From: Diaporthe sp. PMI_573
Lineage: Eukaryota > Ascomycota > Sordariomycetes > Diaporthales > Diaporthaceae
Assembly: GCA_021399435.1 (NCBI GenBank)
Contig: JAJTUP010000003.1
Location: 868,001-932,000, forward strand
Direction: 5' to 3'
Length of the DNA stretch: 64,000 nt
Made by a program: the position numbers and the translations under genes. The notes below the pieces were generated by a model. The model worked only from the letters and a program-made list of their open reading frames with translations, was not told where the DNA came from and searched no databases. Positions 1-12,221 of the stretch are shown one piece after another (the stretch's first letter is position 1; every line of letters begins with the position of its first letter).

Positions 1-3000
1 ACAAAGTGAAGCTCGATAAGGACCAGCTTGGCAGACATGTGCTTCTGCGTTCTTGATAAAGGATTAATAATATAGCCGCATTAATCAGGACGTGTCAAAA
101 TCGAGACGGGAAACAGGGCATTGGCAACGGGGTCAGGTTGAGCTCCTCAGCCTGGACAGTTCATCGCAGCATCGGTATCCGGCCAAATCTTACCCGGCCA
201 AACCCTCGACTTTGTTACGGTGATGCCATGATACTGACGAAACTCGCCTTGGCTCACAAGGAATCCGGAAGGCCAACCGAGCTGCCGCTGGAAAGGCATG
301 ACTGACTGGCCCGGCTTTGCAGCTTTGCAGCTTTGCGTGCATAGCCGCGAGCTTTGTCCCAGAGATACAACTAGCATCTCGGTACCAACAAGTTCGCGAG
401 GAAGGGGCCCGCTTCCAGTCCCAACTTGTGCTCCGATTGATCCTTCTGAAGGCCTTGAGCAGCTCGCGCAGACACTGGCACACCGCTCTCCCATCTCGCA
501 TCTGATGGCTGCAGTGCTTTGATGCCTCCATCGGGCCCCCACAAGCCGCCCAGTCCGATCATCGAAGCGCATAGACATGTATATTGTCGGCTCGGATCAT
601 TTTTGTTACAATGGCGGCTGCTGGGCTCCGGGTTCTCCTGTCCAGTTTTCCAGGTGTTCGGTGTGTCTTAACCGAAGCGACGTATAGCCCCTATACGTCG
701 CCCTCTTATACACGCATAGAGCAACTGTTATTGCAGTGCGCGAGCTGCAACTATTCGTCCCGGCCACCACATCTGGAAAGTCTGATCCACTGGCGCGGTC
801 AGAAGAGGAATTCCTGCTCCCTGCACGCACAGAAGGCCCCACAATGCCTTCCCACGCCTCTTCTTGGTCGCCTTGGTGGTGGTTGGCGCATATCGCGCAC
901 CAAGCCGTTCCAGCCCAAGCCTGAGGCGCGCATTCGCAATACACGGTTGATTGGATGCCCTTCTTTCACTCGCACTTCTTGGGGATTACAGCGCGTTTCA
1001 GGCGCGTTCTCCAGGAGCTGCGTGGCAGATAGACCATCAGCCCTCATGCAATATCGACCCATGTCGTAACGCGACATCTTGACCTCAGGCTGGAACTGGA
1101 TTGTAAACCAATTGCAAAGCAACGACATCGACGCGCTAAGGACAGCGAAGGAATCTGCGACTGACGAGCGGCATTGAGCTCGAGCAAGTGCTCAGGCTGG
1201 CTGGCTTTTCCCTCACAAGATTTCGGCTTGCATGATGGTACTGGTCTGAACCCTGTCTGCAACTGAGGGTTGTCGCCTGGGCTTGGGGTAAAAGCACAGA
1301 GCCGAGACTGCGATATTTCTTCCCATGCAGGATGCGTTAACTCAGGGTCCGTCTGATGATCCGAAAGACTTCAGAGCCCAGCAGCTCATCTCCGTCTTCA
1401 GCGGCAATCTACCCATGCCGAGTTGTTCAGACCGACAGTTTTTCGCTCAGACACTGCGTAGAGTTGCATTGCCGCACGCTTCCATCCCTTTGTCAGGGTC
1501 CCGAGCACGACCTCAGCAGAAGTACCTCGAAGCTAGGCAGTACAAGGCCGGTACAAGGGCCAAGCACAGAGTACTTGGGTAGCCCAGTCAAGGCATGCGT
1601 CTTAAGCAGAGCTCCAACAAAAAGCTGGGTAGCTGGAACCTGGCAAATGGTCACAAATCCCCGATTGGTTGGCCAGTGGGCATCAGGCACATGTAGGGAT
1701 GTTGCGACCCGTTTTCGCTTGAGCAAGCTTGACAGACGGTCACTTTGTGGGTCGCCTGACCCCAGGCCTGGGCCGGCCGCGTCGGAGATTTCCCAGCTTC
1801 GATATTGCAGTCGATAGAGAATGGGACAAATGACCAAAAAGCTTCTGTCCTTGGCAGGGCGACCGGCTCATCTTGGTGCTGGCCAGTCAGCGCATCTCAG
1901 CTCCACAGCACCACCCAAGAGAAGCAAAGACTGATTCCACGGCGGAAGGCCTGGCGCAAGCATCCGCCGGCTAGCTGGCAGCAGATCCCGGCAGGCTCCT
2001 GCAGATCGCGGCAATGGCCGTGGGGAATTAACTCCAACCAGTTGGCAGTCACCCATCTTGTGAGACCCGAGAGCCATAAAAGAAGGCCTCAAAAAAGGAA
2101 CTGTTGTGACGGCCAAAAAATCATCTCACCAAGTCAATGCTGCGGGTGGCTGAACGAAACAAGTCAAGAGGCCAAATTCACAGGGCACACGCGATCCCTC
2201 CTCAACTATGGCGTATCATGCTGAGGAATGAACCAGTGGCTAGCAACGGCCGAGATGCAGCCCAATACTCACTTGGAGCACACCGAGATTTGGAAACTGA
2301 TCAAGTAGGTAAGGCGCAGATAAGCTTCAATGTCCCCGTCGGTGCAACATCCCGCACTGCCCATGACCAACCGGGGTTAGCAACAACGGCGGATCGACCG
2401 GGTCAAGAAGGTCCTTCCGCTGTCTACTCGTCGCTGGCAGCTTGTGCCGACTTTTTGCTTTTTCTTCACCTGGTCGGAAGGAGGCCCCGTCACCACCACT
2501 TATCGAGACCACGACGCATCATGCTCCTTCGGCAGCTCGCGAGCTGACTCGCGTCCCAATCCCGTTTCGATGGCCACGATCCCACACATATCCCGAGGTA
2601 ACCTTGGCTCTGCAGCTCCTCCTGCAGCTCACCCCGCAGCAGCGAGCTTGCGGCCTATTGTGCAGAGGCACCGCGGCCCAGACGCCTGCAGGAGCTCACG
2701 CCGATACTCGACTTAAGGCAAGCCTTATCACATCCAGGCCGCCGGAGGAGGATTAATGTTGAGCTCCAGCCTGCTGTTAATCGCCCATGTCGCCGTGCAT
2801 GGCTCCAAGGCTGCAGTGGGTCTTGCGCCCAGCTCAGGGTTCTTCACAAAACTGGCATTGCTGTGGGAGGGTTCCCAGTCAAAGCCTCGCGCAGCATAAA
2901 AGCGACAAGGAGATCCTGACTGCGTCGAAACCCCGCGACATGTCGTCGAGCCACACGCACGGCAGTTGAGAGGCACCCATCGACAAGAGTCCCGCCCCAT

Positions 3001-6000
3001 CACAGGGGTTCTCGGCAGGTCTGGACCGCACATGTATCTGGGCATGCGTGTTTCATGTTGAGGGCTGTCGAGCTGTAGCACAGCTCTGTCAGCTGTGGTG
3101 CGGCAGCGCGACACCACGTGGGCAAGCTTCAAGTCACGTCTTGACAACTCACAGCTCTGGAGCCCATTGGAGCGCCAGGAGGCGAGACTGTGTTGTGCGA
3201 GCGGGCTGCAGTGAAGTGTGGCTCGCACACCTCGGAGCTGGCATCCGCGCCTCGCACGCAGCCCGTCCTTCATGCGGCGCCAACGCCCGCCGCGGCGCCC
3301 AGTGGTTGGGCTACTATCTGGTGATTCTCCAACGAGCGTCCTGCAGGACCAGAGACCCGGCGAGGCCGGACGCCGGGAACCAATTGAAACCGCCGGGGGC
3401 TGTTGTCGATACGCAAAACAAACCCCGGCTCTTCTTCTGTCGTTTCCTGTCTGTCCCTGCCGAGTGCTAGCCACACAACCCGATTGCTGGTGCCGTCAAG
3501 TCGACATGCCAAAAGCAGCCGGGCTCGTCCTATCGTGGGAGCAATACCACATAGGGTGTTCCTCGACACTGTCGCGACAGAAGCGGAGACTTTCCTACAT
3601 CACATCCCACGTATGATTGCCTGTGCCTACGGTAACTCTCGAGGTATCAATCTTTTTGCTGGGTACGCCGCCGCGTATCGAGGGCACCAGGGGTTCGATG
3701 CCTCGACTGCATCCCATCGCTGGGGGTTAGCGCGCAGCCTGCATATGCACGATTTCGCTCACGCACGCACGCACTGCACGCACACTCAGTACCATGCTAC
3801 GGTGGTACAGAACACTGGCTACATGGCAACATCACCACAGCAATGGTGAAGAGAATCCCGCGCGTGCGCGCGAAGGGTTGCAGCAAGCTCTTGAGACGCA
3901 CGCAACAGATCAGATGAGTGGTGGCAGACAGGGCGTGCGCGCCCCTTTCATCCCAAGCTTCGGCATGTTTGTCTACGCTGTCGTGACGAGGAGCGGCCGA
4001 TCGGCTATCTCACCCGTGAAGATACGCTTTGAACCGTGGTCGCATAAGATCTGGTATCCGCACACTGATTTTTGTCACGGCGAACGCCGTGCTCACCGGT
4101 CGTACTGTCTGACAGCGTCAACTGATGTTGACGGACTTTCTCTCCCTCTCTCCCTTCCCATACTCTCTTATTCTTTTGCTTGTTCAAAGGCAGAGTCGCG
4201 GGGGAAAGCAATCGCCCACGAGGAACTGCCCCGCCCGGAATCATGGTAGCATTTTTGCTCGGATGTACCCTCGCCACCTCGGAACGAAGTCGCCCTGGTA
4301 CCGAAAAAGTATCCGTCCTCACCTGATGACCGCGCAATACCCCCTCCCCCCCATCTGTGCGTCAAAGTCTTTTTCTCTCGTACTCTCTATTTCCCTCCTT
4401 TCCGAGAAAACGTCGTCGCATCCATACCACGGTAGATAGAGGCGGCCAGAACGGCGGCCGGTCAGCCTTTCGGCAACCCTACTTAAATTGAGAGTGTTAA
4501 GCTACATCACATCAGACAGATGCTTGGAAACAGGGCCGAACGGGGGGCCGTGCTGGGTGATGAGGCCCGACATATCGGTTCGGTACGCTGTCGCCCAATT
4601 TCTCTGGAACGGGCGCCCACGGGTAGGCGGACAGGGTGTGTGTGTGGGTGGGGGGCGTGGTTGGTTGATGCGGGCGCGGGGAGGAAAGCAGGGTGCCAGT
4701 TGGTGTGCCCTTGGTTCGACCAAGTTTGGTCGCCTGCTACATGTCACCTCATTTTTGAACGGTGACGGCATGGCACTATGGCCATGGCCCTTGCATTTGT
4801 GTGCCGGTGTTCTTTTATGGGACGGGACGGGCAAGACGGGCCTGGCAGGCCTGGCGAAGAATGATTCCGGCCGAGGGAAAACGGGGAAGGAGGCCTGGCG
4901 ATCAGTCCATGCTCGTCCCGCGGACCCCCTGTGGAAATGATCTGAAGGAGTCCGATGTGAAGATCAAGGGCGTCAAGTCATTCCCAGGCTGTTTTCTTTT
5001 TCTTTTTTTGAATCCACACGAGGTGATCGGCAAGGCCAACCCCCCCACCCACCTGGTTTGTCGCCCGCCACCTGCAGCTGCAGCCCTGCCTGCTGGTTAC
5101 ATGCCTGGTGGGTGCTGGGCCAACTATGACATGCGCTATGGTCTTCCAAAAACGGCACATTGATGTTTCCTCGTATTTTCAAATATGACTTCCAGGGACC
5201 AGGCAAGCATTATGACTTAATTTCTCTATGTATGACTTACACAGAGTCAGACTCATAGTCAGAAACAAGGACAACAGATGCATGTTTGAACCATTTTAAA
5301 GATTATGTACTCCATGGGTGAAAATATGTGTATGGTAGAAGCAAAGAAGCAAATAAGCTCAAACAAAGAAGACACACGGTGGTGATGATATGTCCAAATA
5401 TATGCCTTGCAAAGATGCAAATCTCCAGGCCAACAATGGTGTTGCTCTTGCAATCCCTGTCCCGACCTTTATGATTTTCCCGACGCCTTACAAGATGTGC
5501 AAAAGTGGTATTTTAACCGAAAAGGATAGCCTCCCCCCTTGCTAAAGTCGTCAGATCCTCATCCCTGCTCCGCCGCATGATTTCCACAATTCCAAACATT
5601 ACTGAGCTCCAGGGGAGGATGAGGTCCAACCCGGCGCCAGCCCGGAATTAGCAAGCAAGTTGTCGATGCATCGTTACTTCTGAAGAATCGTAGGGTTGCC
5701 CGAGAGAGCTGCCGAATGTATCGTTAAACGGGCCGTGACGCGTATACCAAGCCAATCCTTCCCCATACATATGTGTCTGCCCTGAAAGGCCCAACCGAGC
5801 CGTGCAAGCTGCCAATCTATCGTGTTGAAAACGTGGGAAAGTATAACAAAGAAAAAAAACCCTACAAATCGAAAAGCGTAGGGCAAGTATCCAGATGGAT
5901 CGGGTATCTCTTAACATTATATTCCGTCTGAGCTTGCTTCTCCTAGCTGATATCAAGACATGGAAAATCGTTGTTGGTGCCGAGAAAGCCCCCCACAGTC

Positions 6001-6413
6001 GTTCGAACCACAAGCCAAGGCACAATTCTGAAGACTGACAATGGTTCTGTTCTCGTTTCGACGGACGGGCTCCTTTGGTTGGTGTGGGTGTACAACACCC
6101 GTAACGTGTAGTACGCGCCGACAATGCCGTAGAATAAAACGAGATGACGCCCTTTTCACACTGTTTGTCGCGAGATGGTGGGAAGTCTTGCCAACAGTCG
6201 GCTGCTGACAGATGTCCTATGATTGTTGCTAGCACTGTTGGCGCTTCCCACGCAGCCGGCCCTCCGCTATTGCTGGAGATGCTGCGTATAGACCGTATTC
6301 GATTGCTGAGTAGGCTGGTGGGCGTAGACAGGATTCGAAGACTCAGCGTGTGGCTGAGAATAGACGCTTGTGTCCCCTTCAGGAGCCGAGACTCCGGGAG
6401 AGGACGCTGATTG
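1..6413. other. gene-poor region, no supported gene
   Basis: No frame here has recognisable domains, a convincing start and splice signals together. The longest frames (for example 2728-3474 on the minus strand) begin at non-ATG codons and are arginine- and serine-rich, as expected of shadows in GC-rich DNA. Bases about 4130-4440 are pyrimidine-rich on the plus strand, which is common in fungal promoters and could precede an unrecognised transcript. Bases about 5160-5470 are clearly more AT-rich than their surroundings. The end nearest 6413 should contain the 3' UTR of the Myb-type gene. Confidence 0.6.
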
Positions 6414-7874
6414 CTATAAGTTCTCGTCAATGAGCTGCGCAGCCCTCTCTCGGCATGCAGCAGGAGTAAAGCCGGTGCCAACTTTATTCGCCACAATGCG
6501 CCACTTTTCGTTCTCATAGTCCTGGAGAGCAGTGCGAAGCTTCAAATCCTGCGTGCAAAGGCATTAGCATTGCTAAATCCAAACGACTGCCACCGCTCTT
6601 TGTAGTAGCAAAGTAAACTGGCGCAGAGAAAGACACCAGATGCGAGAGGATGCAATCCTGGCACTCACCGTCTCGTCCGTCCATTGTGTTGTCTTCGCCT
6701 TGAGTTTGGTACAATATCGAACTTGGAGGGTGCCGCTGGAGCGCCCGGGGAAGAAGTCGGCAATTTGTTTCCATGTGAGGCTCTTGTTTTCCTTCAAGTC
6801 TATGAGCAGCTGGTCGTCCTCGGGTGTGAACTTGAGTTTGGGCCCCCTTGGCCTCGGTGCTGGTTCTGGCATTCCCTCTTGTCCCACAACACTAGGCGCA
6901 CCTCCTCCCAGGTTTTCGTCCCGACGCATTAGTTTCGAAGGCGGGCCCGTATCTGGAAGACGGTGGTGGTGATGAGTCGGGTGGGATGAACCTCCTGCAG
7001 CTTGAGCATACGCGGCACCAAGAGGGGTCTGCTGCATCGAATCCATGTCCCCTTGTTCGAGGTCCGGCATGCCATGTACTGACAGATCAAGGTCGTCCGG
7101 CCTGGATCGCTTGACTCCAGGGCTTGGGCCTGGAGCCATAGACGGATAAAGAGGAGCGACTACTGAGTGCGGAGACGGACCGGCCCCACCAAAATGTGAA
7201 GGCCCAGGGTAGGACTGCCGATGCGCTCCTGGGTGTCCACCTAGCTGCCCCGGGTCCATGAGGACCGGGAGCGGCCGGTGTGCCGACTGGTGGTGATGCT
7301 GCTGGTGCTGTTGCTGCTGCTGCATGGTCGTATAATGCGGCTCTGTCGGACTCTCATGGAGGATGGAGGGCCCCGTGTGATGGATGGAGGGCCGGTGATG
7401 CTGCGAGCTGTAGCCATGAGGCTGTTGGCTCTGGTCGCCCGGATGCGAGTCCTGTGGTGAGTAGTCGACATTGTAGTCCCCTCCTATTCGGTAGTTGCCC
7501 GCCAGCGTGTCTCCGCCGCATGGGGTCCGCCAGAGCGAACCGCCCTGGCCGGGAGCCGGAATCTGGATGGAAAGAATTTGACTGACTGGAGCCCCGTAGG
7601 GCTACCTCGGGTGGCTTGGGGGAGTCTGCTGCTTGGTAGGCGTAGGCCTCGCTGTCGATGTTATCGGCCGCGGACTGTGCAGTGGTTGCGCCGTTGCTGG
7701 TAGCACAGCAACCGAGTTCATGTGTCGACGGCAAGGTGACGGAGGAGGAGCAGTGGCGGCTGTGACCGAGGGCTGGGTTGAGTGCAAATCGGGGATTGGT
7801 GTGGTTGGCTATTAAAGCTTCCTTGGAGTTTGGCGTCAGATACCTCGGCGGTGGTGGTAGTGACTTGATGGCAT
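6414..7874 (-). CDS. Myb/SANT-domain DNA-binding protein (putative transcription factor)
   Basis: Proposed exons on the minus strand: 7844-7874, 7606-7772, 6669-7562 (or 6669-7544) and 6414-6548, giving about 408 or 402 residues. The N-terminal three quarters are low-complexity, rich in Pro, Gln, His and Ser, with a polyglutamine/histidine stretch at 7323 and upstream. The C-terminus has two SANT/Myb-like repeats: the first, about residues 310-356, contains FTPEDDQLLIDLK and TWKQIADFFPGRS; the second, about 360-404, contains KWRIVANKVG and ends at DENL. The phase-0 intron 6549-6668 separates the repeats. These repeats bind DNA in related families, so a nuclear regulatory role is inferred. The C-terminal half is secure. 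The start (ATG 7872-7874) and the 71-bp first intron are inferred from phase and splice sites, because the 5' frame otherwise lacks an ATG. No specific orthologue was recognised. Confidence 0.75.
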
Positions 7875-8447
7875 CCCTCAACAGCTCACAGCCACCAGGC
7901 CAACATCCTTCAACGAGACTGTCTGGATTTTCCGGTGAGGGTGTGGTACTTATACTCCGCGGCAAAAAAACAAGCGTCGGGCCAGGAAGAGATGTTTATA
8001 GGCACGTTGTGAGGACTTTTTTTGTCATCTGATGTTTGGTGTCGTGTGGAAGGGTAAAAGTCTAGCAAGGTGTGGATGCCGAGGGGAGGTACCTTCTTTA
8101 AGGCACTCTGCAGGCTAGCAGTAGAGCAGACATGCGGTCGGCCAGCCATGTGCGAAACAGGTACTGTTCCTGAGATGGTGCGGAGACTTGATTTACCTCT
8201 GGTGAGCAGGGACGGTAGCATAATTTGGGGATCTTATGCCATGGCCTTACCCACTGGGTATAGAAACGAGACCCCGGCATCGAGGCGTGATGCAACGGGA
8301 ATACAATGGTACTCCGTCGACAGGCTCCAGACTGATGGACAGGGGCCCCCTTCCCTCGAGGTCCCCCAGCACACTAAGCCAAAACAAGGAGAGATGGGTA
8401 AGGTGGCAGCATGGGGTGGAGGAGTATTGGTGCTCTCGCTCACGGTT

Positions 8448-8459
8448 GGGGGGGGGGGG
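8448..8459 (+). repeat. G12 homopolymer
   Basis: Twelve consecutive G residues in intergenic DNA. Similar tracts occur at 12210-12221 (G12), 32477-32491 (C15), 56908-56918 (G11) and 62416-62425 (G10). Confidence 0.9.
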
Positions 8460-9021
8460 AGCGCGGCGAACAAAGGAGGCAGCAGGACGGCCAGTGCACG
8501 CGAGCGCGAGGATCAAGCTCCAGACAACGATCGGGCCTGCTTGGAGAGGCTGTGACTGTGGAAAATGGCCCCCGAACCCGCGAGGGAGGCGAGAGCCGAC
8601 AGGGGAGTCCGCTGCTCTCTGCTGTGCGTGGGAGGGGATGAACAACAGGGCGTGAAGGTACCGCAGGGTACGGCAGAGAGCCCAAGGTACTTTGCTGGCA
8701 CCCTGTTCCAAGGCGAAGCGGGGTCCCTGATGATGGAGAAACAGGGCAGCGGCGATTATGGAAGTCAGAACTTCCGTTGTTCTGCCCCGGAGGATGGGGT
8801 ATAATGCGACTGGGGGCCCTATACCAGACATCAGAGAAAGCGCGGTTCTCAAACGCCATAGGGCGAGGTGCGCTACAGGGTCGTTGCAACCGAAGAATTA
8901 GTGACCCAGATTGCCGAAGCGCAAATGTCATGGAGCTGGCCGAGTCGAGGGTGACACTGGTCACATAGGCGCACGTAGTTCGTAGTTCACACCGGCCTCA
9001 TGTCGTTTCTGTGGGGATTTG

Positions 9022-9993
9022 TTAATAGTCAACCACATGCGTCCAAGCAGCGGGAACATCGAGCTTGCCTACTGAGAACACAGGCCCGAAAGTTGCGCCT
9101 TGCGCCGCACTGCCCAGGCCCGCAATCTCAGACGCCGATTCCGTAATGATGCGCCGGAAGAGGCCGACGAATCCAGGTGTGAGAGCAGACAACATCGTGA
9201 GTGGCTCGAAGAGCTGGGTATGGAGCGGCTCGACGGGATGTTGATCAAGGATGGGTCCTATATTGCCGGTAGTCTGGGTGTAATACAGCCGCTGACAAGA
9301 AGATGATGCAGCACTGCAGATGGGCTGCGCCGATTCACGACCAGTTGGTACAGAGCAGGGTCCCGCAGCATCTGAGCATTGTTTCTTGCGTGGACAACAT
9401 GGGATGACACCGCGCTCGGTTGCTTGTATTTGTTCATCCCCCCAGGGTGTCTGGTTGCCAACAATGCCAGCTCGGTGTCGGAATGCCGTTGCCAGCCCAC
9501 TGCAAGGCGACGTAAAATGTCTGCGTGTTTCGCTACTCGTTCTCATGTTGCTGTGAACTTTCTCCTTCAGCCCCCAGCCGCAAGGGTAGTGGCGGTTGCA
9601 GGCACAGCAAGCAGCAATCATGTGAAGTTCGTCACACCACTGCAAGTCGACCCGGCGAACAGAGTTCTGGCCGAGGAACCGCGGGGGGTCTGATCTGAGT
9701 GCTGCAGGGGCATCGTCACCCCTGCTTGTCGGCGTCTCCAAAATTGCACGACTCAATGCTGCCAGATCCGCAGTGGACAGTTTGATCCCCCATGGACCCA
9801 TCACTTGAACAGGCGATGCTGGCAGCCTGCAGCGGGAGGAGAAATCTTCCTCGCGCGCTTGCAGGCTTGGGACTGGCATTGACGGTGCCATGGCGACTGG
9901 GCTCCTGTGAGACTGGGCTCCTTGAGCGAGTGGGCGAGTGCGGCGCGGGCTGAGGCAAGGAGCGGTTTTGGGGTCAGAGGCAGGGATCTGCAT
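9022..9993 (-). CDS. orphan open reading frame, hypothetical protein (323 aa)
   Basis: This is the longest uninterrupted frame in the gene-poor flanks. From the first ATG (9991-9993) it runs 323 codons to TAA at 9022. No family was recognised. The middle is cysteine-rich (ACCACNRHYPCGWG, then CCPRKKQC), and the last 75 residues look more protein-like, with a hydrophobic stretch around LSALTPGFVGLFRRIITES. There is no signal peptide or clear membrane segment. Codon use is less biased than in the housekeeping genes here, and some six-frame chance frames of this size are expected in GC-rich DNA. It may be a lineage-specific gene, a pseudogene remnant or chance. Confidence 0.25.
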   Translation of the reverse strand: MQIPASDPKTAPCLSPRRTRPLAQGAQSHRSPVAMAPSMPVPSLQAREEDFSSRCRLPASPVQVMGPWGIKLSTADLAALSRAILETPTSRGDDAPAALRSDPPRFLGQNSVRRVDLQWCDELHMIAACCACNRHYPCGWGLKEKVHSNMRTSSETRRHFTSPCSGLATAFRHRAGIVGNQTPWGDEQIQATERGVIPCCPRKKQCSDAAGPCSVPTGRESAQPICSAASSSCQRLYYTQTTGNIGPILDQHPVEPLHTQLFEPLTMLSALTPGFVGLFRRIITESASEIAGLGSAAQGATFGPVFSVGKLDVPAAWTHVVDY

Positions 9994-10398
9994 GAAAGAA
10001 ACGCGTTTCACGGGACCTGGCAATTAAAAGCTGGATTATGCGGGACTGCAAATAGGCAGATTCGACATGGTGTGTTGGTTGTTCTGGAAGGCGAGGCAGC
10101 TTCTAGCGCCGAGCAGGGGAGGCGCGAGCTGGGGCCGTGGGTAGGGAGCAGTCCCACAGATACCGGCGTACTGGATTATCATCGTCAGTTTCGTCAGGCT
10201 GCGCATGAGGAACATGATGGTGGATGAACCATGGGACGGCCTCAAAGGGGAAGTTGACCCGGTATTGGCATCCATTGCCCCGTCCGCAGCCATGACAGAG
10301 AGGCCCGGCCCGATGTCTGGCTGTGGCTCCCAGGAGTTGCTCTCCTTCTCTTGCTGGAGCGCGCGAGGCGATGGGCGAAAGGAGGTCTGGTCTTGTCA

Positions 10399-10440
10399 GG
10401 GACCGTGACTGGGACCGAGACTGGGACCGAGACTGGGACT
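10399..10440 (+). repeat. 12-bp tandem repeat, 3.5 copies
   Basis: Unit GGGACCGAGACT; the first copy has GTGACT in place of GAGACT. The region is intergenic. Because the unit length is a multiple of three, it creates artificial open frames on both strands. Confidence 0.9.
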
Positions 10441-10644
10441 GGGTTCCGCGGGAAATGTTTCAGGAGGAGAAAGAATGGGACAGGACTGTCTACCGGAAGG
10501 GGGGTTTTGGCACTCGAACAACACGGCAGTCGCCCGAGTAAACGGCCAACCAGCCACCCAAGCGTGGATGTATGTTTCTCTGCTCTCTGCTGCGCGTGTT
10601 GGGAAGCCGGGAAGCAGTTCCGTTCGCGAGGCAACAAGGCATTG

Positions 10645-10704
10645 CACCTCCACCTGCACCTGCACCTGCACCTCCACCTGCACCAGCTCCTGCGCCTGCA
10701 TCTT
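10645..10704 (+). repeat. imperfect hexanucleotide microsatellite
   Basis: Ten degenerate six-base units of CACCTG/CACCTC type. It keeps frames open on both strands (His-Leu repeats on plus, Gly-Ala repeats on minus). I treat those frames as artefacts. Confidence 0.85.
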
Positions 10705-10825
10705 CGTGTCTTCTCAGGGTGGCTGTCATGTATCTAGCTACTGCCGACCAAGGGTCTTGCCTAGGGAGGCGGGATAGGAAGGTACCCGCGTGAGGTAGGT
10801 GCGAGACGAGGAAGGGAGTACGGGA

Positions 10826-10852
10826 CATACGGTGCATACGGTGCATACGGTG
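10826..10852 (+). repeat. 9-bp tandem repeat, 3 copies
   Basis: Three perfect copies of CATACGGTG in intergenic DNA, followed by CATGG. Confidence 0.9.
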
Positions 10853-12209
10853 CATGGCAGGGCAACAACACGATATGCATGACGCAACCTGCCGTGCACA
10901 TACTCTAATAGTCAGCCTGGCTACCCACCTTATCTGCAGGTGGGAATTACCGTCAAGGTTTTGTTGAACCAAATAGGAAGCCGCGCGAGAAGATGCACGC
11001 CAGACTTGTCGTCTCTGTTACTCATCACTGACTGTCGCTGATTGACGGGCTGTGCTCGCAGATCCCATAGATCAACCGCTCCGGAGACGCGGCAACATGC
11101 AATGCTACCTGGGGCCTGAACCGGTCATCTGGGGCCAGAAGACTCGTCTACCGGTATCGTAACATGGATCACGGAGTCTGGCTGACAGGAGTGACAGAGT
11201 GACAGCCAGTTCGATTTGACAATGGTATCATGGCAGCGCAGGGGCGGGACGGATCATCGCAAGATCCAACTCTATCTGGCACCAACTCCCGTGCCCCCCA
11301 TTGGCAGCCCCCTTGACGACGCGACATCAGACCAACCGCCTCCTGCCGTACTCCGTCCTGACACGAGCGCTGAGCTGGACATTGCCGACACTCTGGGCGG
11401 CCTATTATCTGCATTATCGCCGCCCTCGCCCCGGCCACGAACCCCCCTCCACTAGCTGCGGTGGCGGCATCCCCGCGAGTCTAGCAGGACGCCGCAATGT
11501 AGGTCTGCCCGTCGATGGGGTCCCGCCAGTCGATAGTCCCAAGATCCCACACAACGGGGCCGGGCCCCATGTTCGCAACCAAAGAGGGGCCCGGAAGAGC
11601 TGATCGCCGACCACCAAAAATAGTCTGGGCAGGGGAGCGCTGCATCATCCTTCCAACGTTGAACAAATGCGTCACACACTGCTGCTTGCTGCCTCCTACA
11701 CAGTAACACCAGAATGGACCCCCGCAGCCTGGCAGGGTAGGGCAGGTTCAGCTTTCTTCAGCCCTACGAGCCCTGAGGATTATCGCAGACCCCCTGCGAT
11801 CTACCCGCCCAAATCCCAGAGATGGCTTTGGCGATAGCATCACCTGCCAGGACGTGGACACGCAAGGCAACACAAACCGGCGGAAGCACAAGTCAACCTT
11901 CTCCCAAAGGCTGGTCCTCGTCGTCTCAGTCACCCGCTCGTCCACCGCAGTGCTTGCCGACTTGCGTCGACATTCTGACACAAGCACCAGCGCATCAAAC
12001 ACTTTCACAAATACTCTGCAGATCATCCGAGATGGTCCAACCCTGCTCACATGTGCAAGCGCCGCCGTCGACGCAGCGAACCCACCAAGTCGTCACCCTG
12101 TCAATTCCCCGGAGCCCCCGTCCCAGCACTCAATACTCCCCACTGAACACCCAGCTCCCAACCTCAGGGCACGGCAGCCCGGCGTCCTTGCTACTGGGGC
12201 CCGGCACTT

Positions 12210-12221
12210 GGGGGGGGGGGG
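12210..12221 (+). repeat. G12 homopolymer
   Basis: Twelve consecutive G residues in the intergenic region between the Myb-type gene and PRP8. Confidence 0.9.

Noticed and set aside
2728..3474. 248-codon minus-strand frame in the left flank
   Set aside because: Starts at a non-ATG codon, is Arg/Ser-rich without domains, and overlaps open frames on the plus strand.
5160..5470. AT-rich patch considered as a RIP-mutated transposon relic
   Set aside because: No repeat copy, terminal repeat or transposase-like frame is visible. AT richness alone is not enough.
10399..10972. Repeat-containing frames (Gly-Ala, His-Leu and Arg-Asp-Trp repeats) on both strands
   Set aside because: They are kept open by microsatellites whose unit lengths are multiples of three, and have no coding features outside the repeats.
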